64,000 nt of DNA, taken from assembly GCA_943788145.1 (NCBI GenBank), contig CALSPD010000029.1:1-64000 (forward strand). The letters run 5' to 3'. The stretch's first letter is position 1. Every line of letters starts with the position of its first letter. The stretch comes from an uncultured Flavobacteriales bacterium (GTDB taxonomy: Bacteria; Bacteroidota; Bacteroidia; Flavobacteriales_G; Salibacteraceae). The translations under genes and the position numbers were made by a program. The notes below the pieces were generated by a model. The model ran no database searches, was not told the DNA's origin, and saw nothing but the letters and a program-made list of their open reading frames with translations. Of this stretch, positions 54,558-63,326 are shown piece by piece.

Positions 54558-55073
54558 TTATTTCTTGTCCTTATCCTTAACCGCCCATGGCCAATCAGTG
54601 TCTTCACAGCTTGTGTAAGGGAAACCAGAACCACCACCTGTTTCGTTTTCATTGCAAGAACCTTGTGTTCCATTATCACACGTAAAGTCTTCGACTCCTG
54701 TAATGGTTAAGTCGCAAGGCGTAGATGATGATGTTTGGCACATAGCAACGTGCGCTTCGTCTTCCCATAAGATGTCATTGCCGTCAACGGTTAATTTCAC
54801 CTTAAAGGTTGTGTGCGAACCAGAGCTTGTTCCTTCTCCCGATAAAAAGTGTCCAAATCCAGGCTCGTTTGTAATGGATATTCCCGCTGCCTGATCTTCA
54901 AACACACTACAAGCACAAATATCTTGCAAATCGGACATGTTGTACGTTATAACTGGGTTGCCTGAACCATCGAACTCACCGACTTTAAATGCATCGTTAA
55001 CACTAAGCTGTCGCTCATTGGCGGCAGGCATTTCATTCATTAATAAAGTGGACTCTTTTGCACAACCGAACAT
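54558..55073 (-). CDS. Uncharacterised cysteine-containing protein
   Basis: The 171-aa frame begins MFGCAKESTLL; later Mets at 55040 and 55031 are possible starts. The body has seven to eight cysteines spread along a Thr/Ser/Asp-rich chain (DICACSVFEDQA, AMCQTSSSTPCDLTI, DFTCDNGTQGSCNENE, YTSCEDTD), as in small extracellular disulfide-rich domains, and ends in a KDKDKK tail. A signal peptide is missing, which is odd for such composition. The start overlaps by two bases the divergent start at 55072. No family recognised. It could be truncated by the same event that shortened the neighbouring TPR gene. Confidence 0.55.
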   Translation of the reverse strand: MFGCAKESTLLMNEMPAANERQLSVNDAFKVGEFDGSGNPVITYNMSDLQDICACSVFEDQAAGISITNEPGFGHFLSGEGTSSGSHTTFKVKLTVDGNDILWEDEAHVAMCQTSSSTPCDLTITGVEDFTCDNGTQGSCNENETGGGSGFPYTSCEDTDWPWAVKDKDKK

Positions 55074-56133
55074 GGCAGGGGTTTACAAATTTGCGGGTAA
55101 GCCTTTTAAAGCAAAAGAGAAACTATTGAAAGCCATCGGGTTATTAGAAGGTTCCAATCGCAAACAAGGTCGAGCAAATGCGCTATTAGCATTAGGAATA
55201 GTACAAGAAGAACAAGATGACTTAAATGGGGCCATCCAAAGTTTGCGCAGCGCCATGGATATTTTTGGCGAGGCGGAAAACCTAACGATGTATTTATCCT
55301 GCGTGGAGCAGCTAGGTCGTTTGATGGAACGAAACGGGGATTATGAAGATGCGCTTAAGGTTTATCGATTTGCCTTGAATGGTAGATTGCGGTCTCAGGA
55401 GTCGATTTTGTTGATCCCCATTTACAGAAGAATGGGAACTTCGTATTATCAGCTTAAGGATTTTGAATCCGCCAGAGAAAACCTTGAAATTTCGTTGGCC
55501 TTGTCAGATAGTCTTGATTATTATTTAGCGCAAGATTCCACCTTGGTATCGTTGATCAATGTTTCGGCATCGCTAGGGGATATTGAAAAAACGGCTCATT
55601 ACACCAAACGATTGGTTCATTTTCATAAAACCCAAGAAGAACGAAATGTGGATGAAACTTTGGCTTCGCTGGAGACCGAATATTTGCTAAAAGAACAAAA
55701 ACTCGAGAATAGGGCACTTAAGGCCGAGTCCGAACAAGCTAAACTTGAGCTATCCAGAAACAAAGCCATTCTTATTGGGCTTGTCGTTGGACTGATATTG
55801 TTGATTGCACTGGTGATTGTGGCGGTTGCATTCTACAGGCGAGTAAAAGCGTTCAATCAGGAGCTGGAAATTAAGGTGGCAGAAAAAACGGAAGAAGTTG
55901 TGCAACGAAATGCCAAACTTCGAGAGACGTCCATTGCCTTGGCTCATGAGTTAAGGTCGCGTGTTTCTACTCTTTTAGGGGCAAAAAGTTTACTGGATGA
56001 AAAGGGAATACCGGAAGAACTGGATAAGGAACTTTATGAGGCCATCGGATACTCAACAGAAAAGATGGATGTCACGATTAAAGCGCTGATTCAGCGTTTG
56101 GATGAAGACCAAGCCAAGAACGGAAAAGGGTAG
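55072..56133 (+). CDS. TPR sensor-like protein with one membrane helix, lacking kinase ATPase domain
   Basis: I start at ATG 55072; the frame continues upstream to 54937, but there it is antisense to another gene. The 353-aa protein has TPR-like helices (about residues 8-180), a coiled segment (about 185-225) and one membrane helix (ILIGLVVGLILLIALVIVAV, about 229-248). A cytoplasmic coiled coil follows, then a HisKA-like helix with ALAHELRSRVSTLLGAKSLL. The H-E-x-R context looks like the dimerisation helix of Bacteroidota TPR-type histidine kinases, but no N, G1 or G2 boxes follow before the stop. It also lacks a signal peptide and the usual first repeats. A TAnnTTTG-like sequence near 55083-55093 lies inside the gene. 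The N-terminus appears missing. Confidence 0.65.
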   Translation: MAGVYKFAGKPFKAKEKLLKAIGLLEGSNRKQGRANALLALGIVQEEQDDLNGAIQSLRSAMDIFGEAENLTMYLSCVEQLGRLMERNGDYEDALKVYRFALNGRLRSQESILLIPIYRRMGTSYYQLKDFESARENLEISLALSDSLDYYLAQDSTLVSLINVSASLGDIEKTAHYTKRLVHFHKTQEERNVDETLASLETEYLLKEQKLENRALKAESEQAKLELSRNKAILIGLVVGLILLIALVIVAVAFYRRVKAFNQELEIKVAEKTEEVVQRNAKLRETSIALAHELRSRVSTLLGAKSLLDEKGIPEELDKELYEAIGYSTEKMDVTIKALIQRLDEDQAKNGKG

Positions 56134-56135
56134 GG

Positions 56136-56783
56136 CTATTCGCCAATATGAAAATTGGAATGGTCTGTTTCCGGTCTGGTCGTTGCCGTAATCGTATAAC
56201 TTCCTTCGGGTAAAACGCCACTCGAATCAGCAACTAAATAATCGGCATTCTCCCCTAAATACACAACCTTAGCATAATACTCTTGACCACGTGTGTTTCG
56301 GAGTACGATGATCAAATTTTTCTTCAAATGCGTTTGGAAGGGTAAATCAATTTTGGTTCCTTTTGAAATATTTTGAGGGATGGTCTTAATGGCCTTTTCC
56401 TGACTTAAAAACAATAAGTCATTTACGGCAGGAACAAAGGCGATGGGCGAATAAACAGCCTTATTGTTTTTGTCTATGCGCATAATGCGATAGAACAATC
56501 GACTATTTGGAACATCGGTATCTATATCGAAGTACTCAATTTTTGATTCTGAGCTGAGGGCGCCTTTGACTTCTATAACTTCTTGCCAATTTTCTCCATC
56601 CAGACTTTTTTCAATGGTATATCTTTCGCTTGTCGATGACACCCAACGTATTTCCGCATGATCAGAAACGCGCGTTGCTTCAAAATCAACTATGGTTAAA
56701 TCGATAGAAGTCGGGTTATTCGCGAGTCCAATTAATGAAACGCATAACGACAATGTCAATGAAATTAACTTTGGGATCCTCAT
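56136..56783 (-). CDS. Uncharacterised exported protein with FN3-like domain
   Basis: The start at ATG 56783 gives a clean signal peptide (MRIPKLISLTLSLCVSLIGL, then ANN); an in-frame upstream start at 56834 would add 17 residues in front of it. The 215-aa protein has a fibronectin-type-III-like region (about residues 20-115, DFEATRVSDHAEIRWVSS, YTIEKSLDGENWQEVIEV) followed by a beta-rich C-terminus (KTIPQNISKGTKIDLPF, LPEGSYTITATTR). This layout is common in Bacteroidota surface or periplasmic proteins. There is no T9SS sorting signal at the end. Confidence 0.7.
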   Translation of the reverse strand: MRIPKLISLTLSLCVSLIGLANNPTSIDLTIVDFEATRVSDHAEIRWVSSTSERYTIEKSLDGENWQEVIEVKGALSSESKIEYFDIDTDVPNSRLFYRIMRIDKNNKAVYSPIAFVPAVNDLLFLSQEKAIKTIPQNISKGTKIDLPFQTHLKKNLIIVLRNTRGQEYYAKVVYLGENADYLVADSSGVLPEGSYTITATTRPETDHSNFHIGE

Positions 56784-56919
56784 TCCGAAGTGTTTAGTGA
56801 AAAACGAAACTACTATTCGTCCTGATAATACCAAAGTTCAACGGGTTTATTTGATCGTTTAAATATGAACACCCTGTTTTAACTCTGCTAGAATTGCAAT
56901 CTTCGCAAAAAGGAAAACC

Positions 56920-57966
56920 ATGCACGATTTCTCGGCAGCAACCATAAGCAAATTAGTAATTCACCTTGTAGGCAACAAAGGAGCTAATGAATCGATTACG
57001 CTTTGCGATCAGCACGTTCGCACGCTCACCATCGAAGAAGAGGAGCAATTGCGCTCTTTTTTTCTAAAAAGTTTCCAAAACGAGGAATACCATTCCTTTT
57101 ATCATCATTCAAATCTCGAAATGAATGAGGTTTATAATTACGCGCATGAACTCTTTTTAACCGCAGTTAACTTCATTCCAGCGTCCAAAAAATTAGCTCA
57201 ACATTTATACGAATGTTCCATGCACCCTAGAATAAAGGGTGGAGAGTTTTATGTGGTGTCGTTTGACAATGTCGTGTTAGATGGTGAAATTGTCGAAGCA
57301 GTCGGACTTTTTAAATCCGAAAGGAAATCCGTGTTCATGCAAGTTGAAGGAAACAAGGAAGGCTTCGAGATAAACTTGAGTAAGGGGATAGACATCAAAA
57401 AACTAGATAAGGGCTGCCTGATATTCCATACGAATGCAGATGATGGCTTTACCGTTCTTAAACATGACCAATTAAGCAAAGGCGAAGAAGCACAATATTG
57501 GGCGGAAGATTTCCTTGGTGTGCGTTCTTCCAAATCTGAATACACGATGACGAAGAATTACATGAGTATGTGTAAGTCATTTGTAATGGAGAAATTGCCG
57601 CAAGATTTTGAAATCGATCGCACCGTGCAAATCGAATTGTTAAACCGCTCGTCAGGCTATTTTACGGAGAACTCCGAAATTGATAGTGAAGATTTTGCTG
57701 AAAAGGTCTTAGAACAAAAAGACCTTGTCAACTCCTTTCAGACCTATAAAGCGGAATATCAGCAACAGCATGATATTGAAATTGAGGATCGCTTTGATTC
57801 CTCTAAATCGGCTGTGAAACAGGGCAAGAAGTTCTTTAAGAGCATTTTAAAGTTGGATAAGAATTTCCACATCTACGTTCATGGCGATCAAAACATGATC
57901 GAATCGGGTTTTGATGACGAGCGAGGGATGAAATTTTATAAGGTGTTCTATAAGGAAGAAAAATAG
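56920..57966 (+). CDS. Nucleoid-associated protein (NdpA/YejK-like)
   Basis: The 348-aa soluble protein shows the 37-kDa nucleoid-associated family pattern. The N-terminus is TISKLVIHLVGNKGANESIT, then FYVVSFDNVVLDGEIVEAVG and ALNLFKSE-like VGLFKSERKS in the middle. The C-terminal part has NYMSMCKSFVMEKL, followed by YQQQHDIEIEDRFDSS. Members bind the nucleoid; the exact role is unsettled. It stands alone with no partner gene. Confidence 0.85.
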   Translation: MHDFSAATISKLVIHLVGNKGANESITLCDQHVRTLTIEEEEQLRSFFLKSFQNEEYHSFYHHSNLEMNEVYNYAHELFLTAVNFIPASKKLAQHLYECSMHPRIKGGEFYVVSFDNVVLDGEIVEAVGLFKSERKSVFMQVEGNKEGFEINLSKGIDIKKLDKGCLIFHTNADDGFTVLKHDQLSKGEEAQYWAEDFLGVRSSKSEYTMTKNYMSMCKSFVMEKLPQDFEIDRTVQIELLNRSSGYFTENSEIDSEDFAEKVLEQKDLVNSFQTYKAEYQQQHDIEIEDRFDSSKSAVKQGKKFFKSILKLDKNFHIYVHGDQNMIESGFDDERGMKFYKVFYKEEK

Positions 57967-57978
57967 GACGATTTTATT

Positions 57979-58317
57979 CTAGAGGTCAACTCTATCGTAA
58001 TGCGAGTGGGGATTAGAAATAACCAAGAATTTAATCGGATCGTTGCTATTGTTCTGAATGAAATGTGCCTGTCCTGGATAAACATAAATGCTCTGATGGG
58101 CTTTTAATTCGTAAATCACTCCCTCCAAATTAAAGGTAGCGCTGCCTTCTAGAATGAAAAATAGTTGTTGAACATTTATGTGCTTGTGTAGGCCTTCAGC
58201 ACCGCCAGCAGGCATTTCTTCGAAAACCACACTTAGCGCAGCTGAGTCAACCAATTTCCACGCTTGAAACTGTTCGCCCCAGTTATACGGGCTAATGTTG
58301 GATATATCAATTATCAT
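57979..58317 (-). CDS. Small cupin protein
   Basis: The 112-aa protein is one cupin barrel: GGAEGLHKHINVQQLFFILE gives metal ligands His-His and Gln/Glu positions, and PGQAHFIQNNS supplies the last histidine. It has no signal peptide. The substrate or ligand is unknown; many small cupins bind sugars or act as regulators. It is convergent with the nucleoid-associated gene and spaced 12 bases from its stop codon. Confidence 0.85.
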   Translation of the reverse strand: MIIDISNISPYNWGEQFQAWKLVDSAALSVVFEEMPAGGAEGLHKHINVQQLFFILEGSATFNLEGVIYELKAHQSIYVYPGQAHFIQNNSNDPIKFLVISNPHSHYDRVDL

Positions 58318-58447
58318 AATAAAGTGTTTGGATAAAAATGTGATTCATTTTAAAGTGATTAAATCTAAGAAGAATGGAGATATGAACAGCCGTCCTTTCA
58401 ATCGTCTTTACAATTCAAGATTCACTTAATTTGCTCAAAATCTGAAA

Positions 58448-59524
58448 ATGAAAAATCGTAGCGTACTTGGGTTAATAATCATTGCCTTATCATCATTGGT
58501 TCCGATACAATTAATTGCCCAATATGATTTTGTAGATATAAAAACCATTGATCATACGGGGATTAAAAGCCAAGACATAACAGGAACATGCTGGAGTTTT
58601 TCTACATCATCTTTTATTGAGTCTGAATTGATGCGACTTGGTAAAGGTGAATATGACGTTTCAGAAATGTTTATCGTCAGGAAGATTTATCAAGATAAAG
58701 CCAATAATTACATCCTTCGTCAAGGAAGCGCTGCATTTAGTCAAGGTGCACTTGCTCATGATTTAATTCGAACTATGGGAGAGGAAGGGATCTTGCTCGA
58801 TTCAGATTATCCCGGGCTAATTGGAGAAGATTCTTTGCATGATCACTCGGAGATGGAAGCTGCTTTAAAAGGCTATTTAGATGGCGTTCTCAGTCAAAAA
58901 CATCCGAGTCAGAAGTGGAAGGTCGGGTTTAGTGGAATCCTTGACGCCTATCTAGGGGAATTGCCACAAAAAGATCCAAAACAGCTTTATGCGCAATTAG
59001 GATTGAAAGCCTCTGATTATATAAGTTTTACATCCTTTTCGCATCATCCTTACAATAAGGAATTTATTCTTGAAATACCCGATAATTATTCAAATGGTTC
59101 CTATCATAATCTGAAGCTTGATGATATGATGTTGCTTATTAATCATGCGTTGGATAATGGATTCACGATTTGTTGGGATGGAGACGTAAGTGAGAAGAGT
59201 TTTAAGGCTAAACAAGGATTAGCCATTCTTCCAACGGACATCAAAAGAGATAGCGTGTTTCAAATTCCAGGAGAAGAAATAGAAGTGGATCAAGCGATGC
59301 GTCAAGAGGCCTTTGAAAGTCTGAATACCACCGATGACCATTTGATGCACCTCATTGGTTGGGCCAAGGATAAGAACGGCACGGACTATTATATCATCAA
59401 AAACTCCTGGGGCGAAATAGGAGATTGTAAGGGGTTAATTTACATGTCCGAGGCATATGTGCGCATGAAAACAGTCGGAATTCTTGTGCACCAAGAAGGA
59501 GTTCCGAAGAAAATTAAACGTTAG
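58448..59524 (+). CDS. Exported C1 papain-like peptidase (bleomycin hydrolase/aminopeptidase C group)
   Basis: The 358-aa protein has a signal peptide (LGLIIIALSSLVPIQLIA). The catalytic region reads GIKSQDITGTCWSFSTSSF with Gln42 and Cys48 as oxyanion and nucleophile residues. The catalytic histidine is in DDHLMHLIGWAKD and the asparagine in YYIIKNSWGE near the end. Between them is an insertion typical of the C1B group (EGILLDSDYPGLIGEDS, YLGELPQKDPKQLY). Secretion to the periplasm or outside is unusual for the cytoplasmic bleomycin hydrolases but common in Bacteroidota. Its stop codon interlocks with the convergent T9SS protein gene (TTAG). Confidence 0.9.
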   Translation: MKNRSVLGLIIIALSSLVPIQLIAQYDFVDIKTIDHTGIKSQDITGTCWSFSTSSFIESELMRLGKGEYDVSEMFIVRKIYQDKANNYILRQGSAAFSQGALAHDLIRTMGEEGILLDSDYPGLIGEDSLHDHSEMEAALKGYLDGVLSQKHPSQKWKVGFSGILDAYLGELPQKDPKQLYAQLGLKASDYISFTSFSHHPYNKEFILEIPDNYSNGSYHNLKLDDMMLLINHALDNGFTICWDGDVSEKSFKAKQGLAILPTDIKRDSVFQIPGEEIEVDQAMRQEAFESLNTTDDHLMHLIGWAKDKNGTDYYIIKNSWGEIGDCKGLIYMSEAYVRMKTVGILVHQEGVPKKIKR

Positions 59525-61062
59525 GGTCTAATGATTTTTGTTGCGGTTTGCGCACCGGTGTTCGTGTTCAGTACCAGAACATAAGTAGCTGAAGCGTATT
59601 GACTTAAATCAATCCCGATCGTTTTTCCCGAAAAGTTTCGATTCATAATTTGCTTTCCGTATAAGTTGTATATCAACAATTCACCCGAGTGAGGCTCGTT
59701 TAATTCGATTTGTAATAAATCTTCGTTCAGCCATGTTTTAACAACTTGGCCAAGCGAACGATGAGGTATTCCGGTTAATTCAACATTTAATGCATTTGAT
59801 GTTGCCTCACAATTATTGCTATCCATCACGAGTACGTAATAATTACCTGATTCAACGGGTACATAAGTCTGATTGGTTGCGCCATTGATTATTCCCTGCT
59901 CAACACTATACCATTGGTAAAACAGGGCTTGACTCGATGATATGGTGACTCCATCAAACGTTAAATTAGGAATTGTTGTCGGCCAAACAATCACTTCAAC
60001 ATTTAGGCTTGTGTCAACGCTTTGACGGATGGAAACTACGCATCGATAGTTTCCTGAAGAGCTAACGCTCAATATTGAATCCGTCTCGCCACTAATAAGT
60101 TGAGGACCATCAAGCCATTGATAGTTATACTGGCTGCCAGATGGATTTGCGTTCAGGGTTAACGTGTCATATTCACATCGCTCAGTTGGTCCATCTGGAA
60201 TTGCAACGGCATTTATTAATTCCACGTAAAGTGTATCCGAACCGCCAAGACAGCCTTCAGCACTCTCAAGTTTCACGAAATAACTACCAGTTTGACTAAC
60301 CACCATGGACGCGGAATCGGCACCAGAAATAAGGCCGTTTTGTGCATTATACCATGCATAATTGACCGAAGGATAATCCGTAGAAATGGTTAAATTATTT
60401 TGGCTGAGTATATCATGGGGCAGAGAATGAGCATGAATCAGAATCGCGTCTGAAGTGCCGCTGTCACTGTTTTCGTAAACCCTAAGTTGATAATAGCCAG
60501 AGTCTTTTGCAATTATTGTTGGTGAGGTTTCATTTGGAATAAAAGCGCCATTAAATATCCATTGGTAGGTTTGGTTAAATTGAGCATCAGCATGCAGCTC
60601 TAGTGAATCACCTACGCAGAAATGATGTTCGCCTTGGGGGTGAATGTCGATCGGAATGTTCCCTGAACTCGGACCTACAATAAAACTAGTCGATATGGTG
60701 TCAGAAAATTGAAACGTTGAGCACTCGGTTTGACCAAAACCTAAGTTGTTGTAATACATGGAATAATCAACACTATGGTAACCTTGAGGCAGCAAGCCCA
60801 AGGCGAATGTGTCGTTTCGAGTGCAGATCTGTTGCAGCAGTCCAGAGCAATGAAACCCAGAAATGGAATGAAAGTTTGCGGCATTCGAAATGTTTGATGT
60901 TGTCAACCAGCACATGCTAGTGTTCATGGAAGAATTGACAATAGCATATACAAAATCGGAGCTGGTAGGGTTTGAAGGAATAATTTGAATGCTATTGATT
61001 GCTTGTCCATTAACTGATATAACTGCGAAAAAGAGGAGAAGAGCCAATAGGTGTGTTTTCAT
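59521..61062 (-). CDS. T9SS-secreted protein with Ig-like repeats
   Basis: The 513-aa protein has a signal peptide (LLALLLFFAVISVNGQ). Four to five Ig-like modules follow, of the kind that frames short Y-x-W patterns (YQWIFNGAFIP, YAWYNAQNGLIS, YQWLDGPQLIS, YQWYSVEQGIIN). It ends in a T9SS type A sorting domain (LIYNLYGKQIMNRNFSGKTI, ATKIIRP). These modules usually serve as stalks or binding repeats on surface proteins; no catalytic domain is present. The gene is divergent from egtB and overlaps the peptidase gene by 4 bases at the stop. Confidence 0.85.
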   Translation of the reverse strand: MKTHLLALLLFFAVISVNGQAINSIQIIPSNPTSSDFVYAIVNSSMNTSMCWLTTSNISNAANFHSISGFHCSGLLQQICTRNDTFALGLLPQGYHSVDYSMYYNNLGFGQTECSTFQFSDTISTSFIVGPSSGNIPIDIHPQGEHHFCVGDSLELHADAQFNQTYQWIFNGAFIPNETSPTIIAKDSGYYQLRVYENSDSGTSDAILIHAHSLPHDILSQNNLTISTDYPSVNYAWYNAQNGLISGADSASMVVSQTGSYFVKLESAEGCLGGSDTLYVELINAVAIPDGPTERCEYDTLTLNANPSGSQYNYQWLDGPQLISGETDSILSVSSSGNYRCVVSIRQSVDTSLNVEVIVWPTTIPNLTFDGVTISSSQALFYQWYSVEQGIINGATNQTYVPVESGNYYVLVMDSNNCEATSNALNVELTGIPHRSLGQVVKTWLNEDLLQIELNEPHSGELLIYNLYGKQIMNRNFSGKTIGIDLSQYASATYVLVLNTNTGAQTATKIIRP

Positions 61063-61192
61063 ACAGAAATTATTCTAGTTGACCCAGGAGGCCGCGATTC
61101 ATATAAAACTGAACGGAAATTTAAACGAATTGAACGAATTTAGAAAGGATTTCCACGCATCAATCGTCATATTCGCCACTTAAACACTTGAT

Positions 61193-62353
61193 TTGAACTT
61201 ACCGGAAAAGTATTTAGAAGTACGAGCGCTTTCTCTGCAGCATTGTCAACCGTTGATGACGGAAGATTATATTCCTCAACCAGCTGAATTTGTAAGTCCA
61301 CCGAAATGGCATTTAGCCCATACATCCTGGTTTTTTGAGGAATTCCTATTGAAACCTTACTTGCCATCATATAAATTGTTTCATGTTGATTTTGGCTTCT
61401 TGTTTAATAGCTACTACAACACTGTTGGGAGCAGGGTTTTGAGGATTGACCGTGGGAATATGACTAGACCGAGTTTGAAAGAAGTACTTGCTTATCGCGA
61501 GCATATCGATCAAAATATGGAGTGGCTCTTTGCTCAAAACATTGATAAGCAAATCGAAGGCTTAGTTGAAATCGGTCTTCAACACGAACAGCAGCATCAG
61601 GAGCTTTTGTTGACCGATATAAAATACATTCTTGGCTCAAACCCCTTGTATCCGGTTTATCGGGAAGGCGCGTCTTTAACTTCAGGTTTAAGCGATTCCA
61701 AAGGTTGGATAAAAATGGACGAAGGAGTTTATGAAGTAGGTAGAGATAGCCAAAGCGAATCCTTCGGATTCGATAATGAATCGGGTCGGCATAAAGTCTA
61801 TTTAAATGACTTTGAGATAAATAAGGCTTTAGTTACCAATGGAGCGTATTTAGAATTCATCAAAGATGGTGGTTATGAACGTCATGAATTATGGTTGGAT
61901 GAAGGCTGGAGTTGGCTGCAATCAAGTCGGATCAAAATGCCAATGTATTGGCACCATGAAGATGGCTCTTGGTGGACCTTTACGCTAGGAGGAAAACTTG
62001 CAATGAATCCCAGTGCCGCCTTGTCGCATGTTAGCCATTATGAAGCGGCAGCCTTTGCCGAGTGGAAACATTGTCGATTGCCTACTGAATTTGAATGGGA
62101 GGCGGCTTGCGATCAATTCCATTGGGGGATGCGCTGGGAGCATACAAATAGCGCCTACCTGGCATATCCGGGGTATGTGCGGCCTGAGGGTGCTTTGGGG
62201 GAATACAACGGTAAATTTATGATGAATCAAATGGTGCTTCGAGGCGCTTCAAGCGCGACTTCACCGGGACACTCAAGAAATACCTACCGGAATTTTTTTC
62301 ACCCGAACATGCAGTGGCAATTTAGCGGAATAAGATTAGCGAAGAATGGATAA
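61193..62353 (+). CDS. egtB: Ergothioneine biosynthesis protein EgtB
   Basis: EgtB is a non-heme iron sulfoxide synthase that joins trimethylhistidine to a thiol with oxygen. The 386-aa protein starts at TTG 61193, the first possible start after an in-frame stop at 61181. It has a DinB-like four-helix part with WHLAHTSWFFEEF (His43 ligand) and the HxxxHxE motif HEQQHQE (His131, His135). The FGE-sulfatase domain is at about 185-386 (GRLPTEFEWEAACDQ-type, here CRLPTEFEWEA, and LRGASSATSPGHSRNTYRNF). It overlaps egtD by 8 bases. Confidence 0.93.
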   Translation: MNLPEKYLEVRALSLQHCQPLMTEDYIPQPAEFVSPPKWHLAHTSWFFEEFLLKPYLPSYKLFHVDFGFLFNSYYNTVGSRVLRIDRGNMTRPSLKEVLAYREHIDQNMEWLFAQNIDKQIEGLVEIGLQHEQQHQELLLTDIKYILGSNPLYPVYREGASLTSGLSDSKGWIKMDEGVYEVGRDSQSESFGFDNESGRHKVYLNDFEINKALVTNGAYLEFIKDGGYERHELWLDEGWSWLQSSRIKMPMYWHHEDGSWWTFTLGGKLAMNPSAALSHVSHYEAAAFAEWKHCRLPTEFEWEAACDQFHWGMRWEHTNSAYLAYPGYVRPEGALGEYNGKFMMNQMVLRGASSATSPGHSRNTYRNFFHPNMQWQFSGIRLAKNG

Positions 62354-63293
62354 GAAAACGTTGGAATTATTTGGGACTGAGGTGAAAAATGGATTATTGC
62401 CGCCTCAAAAAAGCCTTTCTTCAAAATGGTTTTATGATGAAATAGGAGATAAGCTCTTCATTGACATCATGAATATGCCAGAGTATTATTTGACAAATTG
62501 CGAATTTGAAATTCTTAGCAAACAGACACCAGAGGTGATATCTGCATTTGGAATTTCGAAAGAACCTTTTGATCTATACGAATTAGGCGCTGGTGATGGC
62601 ACAAAGACTATGGAGTTGTTGAAGTCATTACAAGGCTATGATTTCACCTATCGGCCTATAGATATTTCGATTCATGCTATTGATAGTTTAACGCAACGTG
62701 TCACCCGTGACTTGCCTAACATCAAAGTCGAATGCGCCCAAGGCGAGTACTTTGAAGTGCTAGGTTCACTAAATCAGTCAAAGCCAAAAATCATCCTTTT
62801 TATGGGTTCGAATATTGGCAATATGTTAGACGAAAGGGCAAATGCCTTTCTGAAAGCTTTATCGATGACCATGAACGCAGGCGACAAGTTGTTGCTTGGA
62901 GTTGATTTGAAAAAGGCCTCTGCAATAGTGCTTCCAGCTTATAACGATAAGCAAGGAATTACGGCAAAATTTAATTTGAATTTGCTGCATCGCATAAATT
63001 GTGAGCTAGATGGAAATTTCGATTTAATTGCTTTCGAACATGCTCCGCTTTACGATGAAGAAAGGGGCTGGGCAATGAGCTTTTTAAAGTCAAAATCTAC
63101 ACAACAAGTACATATCAAGGCGTTGGATACTTTGGTTGACTTTGATGAAGGAGAAACTATTTTCATGGAAGTTTCTCGAAAATATGATGATATGTCCATC
63201 GCGAATATTACACAGGACACTGGTCTACAGATTGTTGAAAAATTCTATGATTCCAAAAATTACTTCTGCGATATAGTCTTTGAAAAACAATAG
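62346..63293 (+). CDS. egtD: L-histidine N-alpha-methyltransferase EgtD
   Basis: EgtD trimethylates histidine to hercynine using SAM, the first step of ergothioneine synthesis. The 315-aa protein has KSLSSKWFYDEIGDKLFIDI, YELGAGDGTKTMELLKSL (SAM loop, about residues 78-95), YRPIDIS, LFMGSNIGNMLDERANAFL and the hercynine-binding C-terminal half (FNLNLLHRINCELDGNF). The 8-base overlap with egtB indicates coupled expression. egtA, egtC and egtE are not visible in the window. Its presence alongside bshC implies more than one thiol system. Confidence 0.93.
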   Translation: MDKKTLELFGTEVKNGLLPPQKSLSSKWFYDEIGDKLFIDIMNMPEYYLTNCEFEILSKQTPEVISAFGISKEPFDLYELGAGDGTKTMELLKSLQGYDFTYRPIDISIHAIDSLTQRVTRDLPNIKVECAQGEYFEVLGSLNQSKPKIILFMGSNIGNMLDERANAFLKALSMTMNAGDKLLLGVDLKKASAIVLPAYNDKQGITAKFNLNLLHRINCELDGNFDLIAFEHAPLYDEERGWAMSFLKSKSTQQVHIKALDTLVDFDEGETIFMEVSRKYDDMSIANITQDTGLQIVEKFYDSKNYFCDIVFEKQ

Positions 63294-63326
63294 TTCATTT
63301 CTTCGAGAAATTCATCTATTTGCATC

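Noticed and set aside
54937-55071. Upstream extension of the TPR sensor frame
   Set aside because: It is the antisense of the cysteine-containing gene, and the translated residues show no TPR or signal character.
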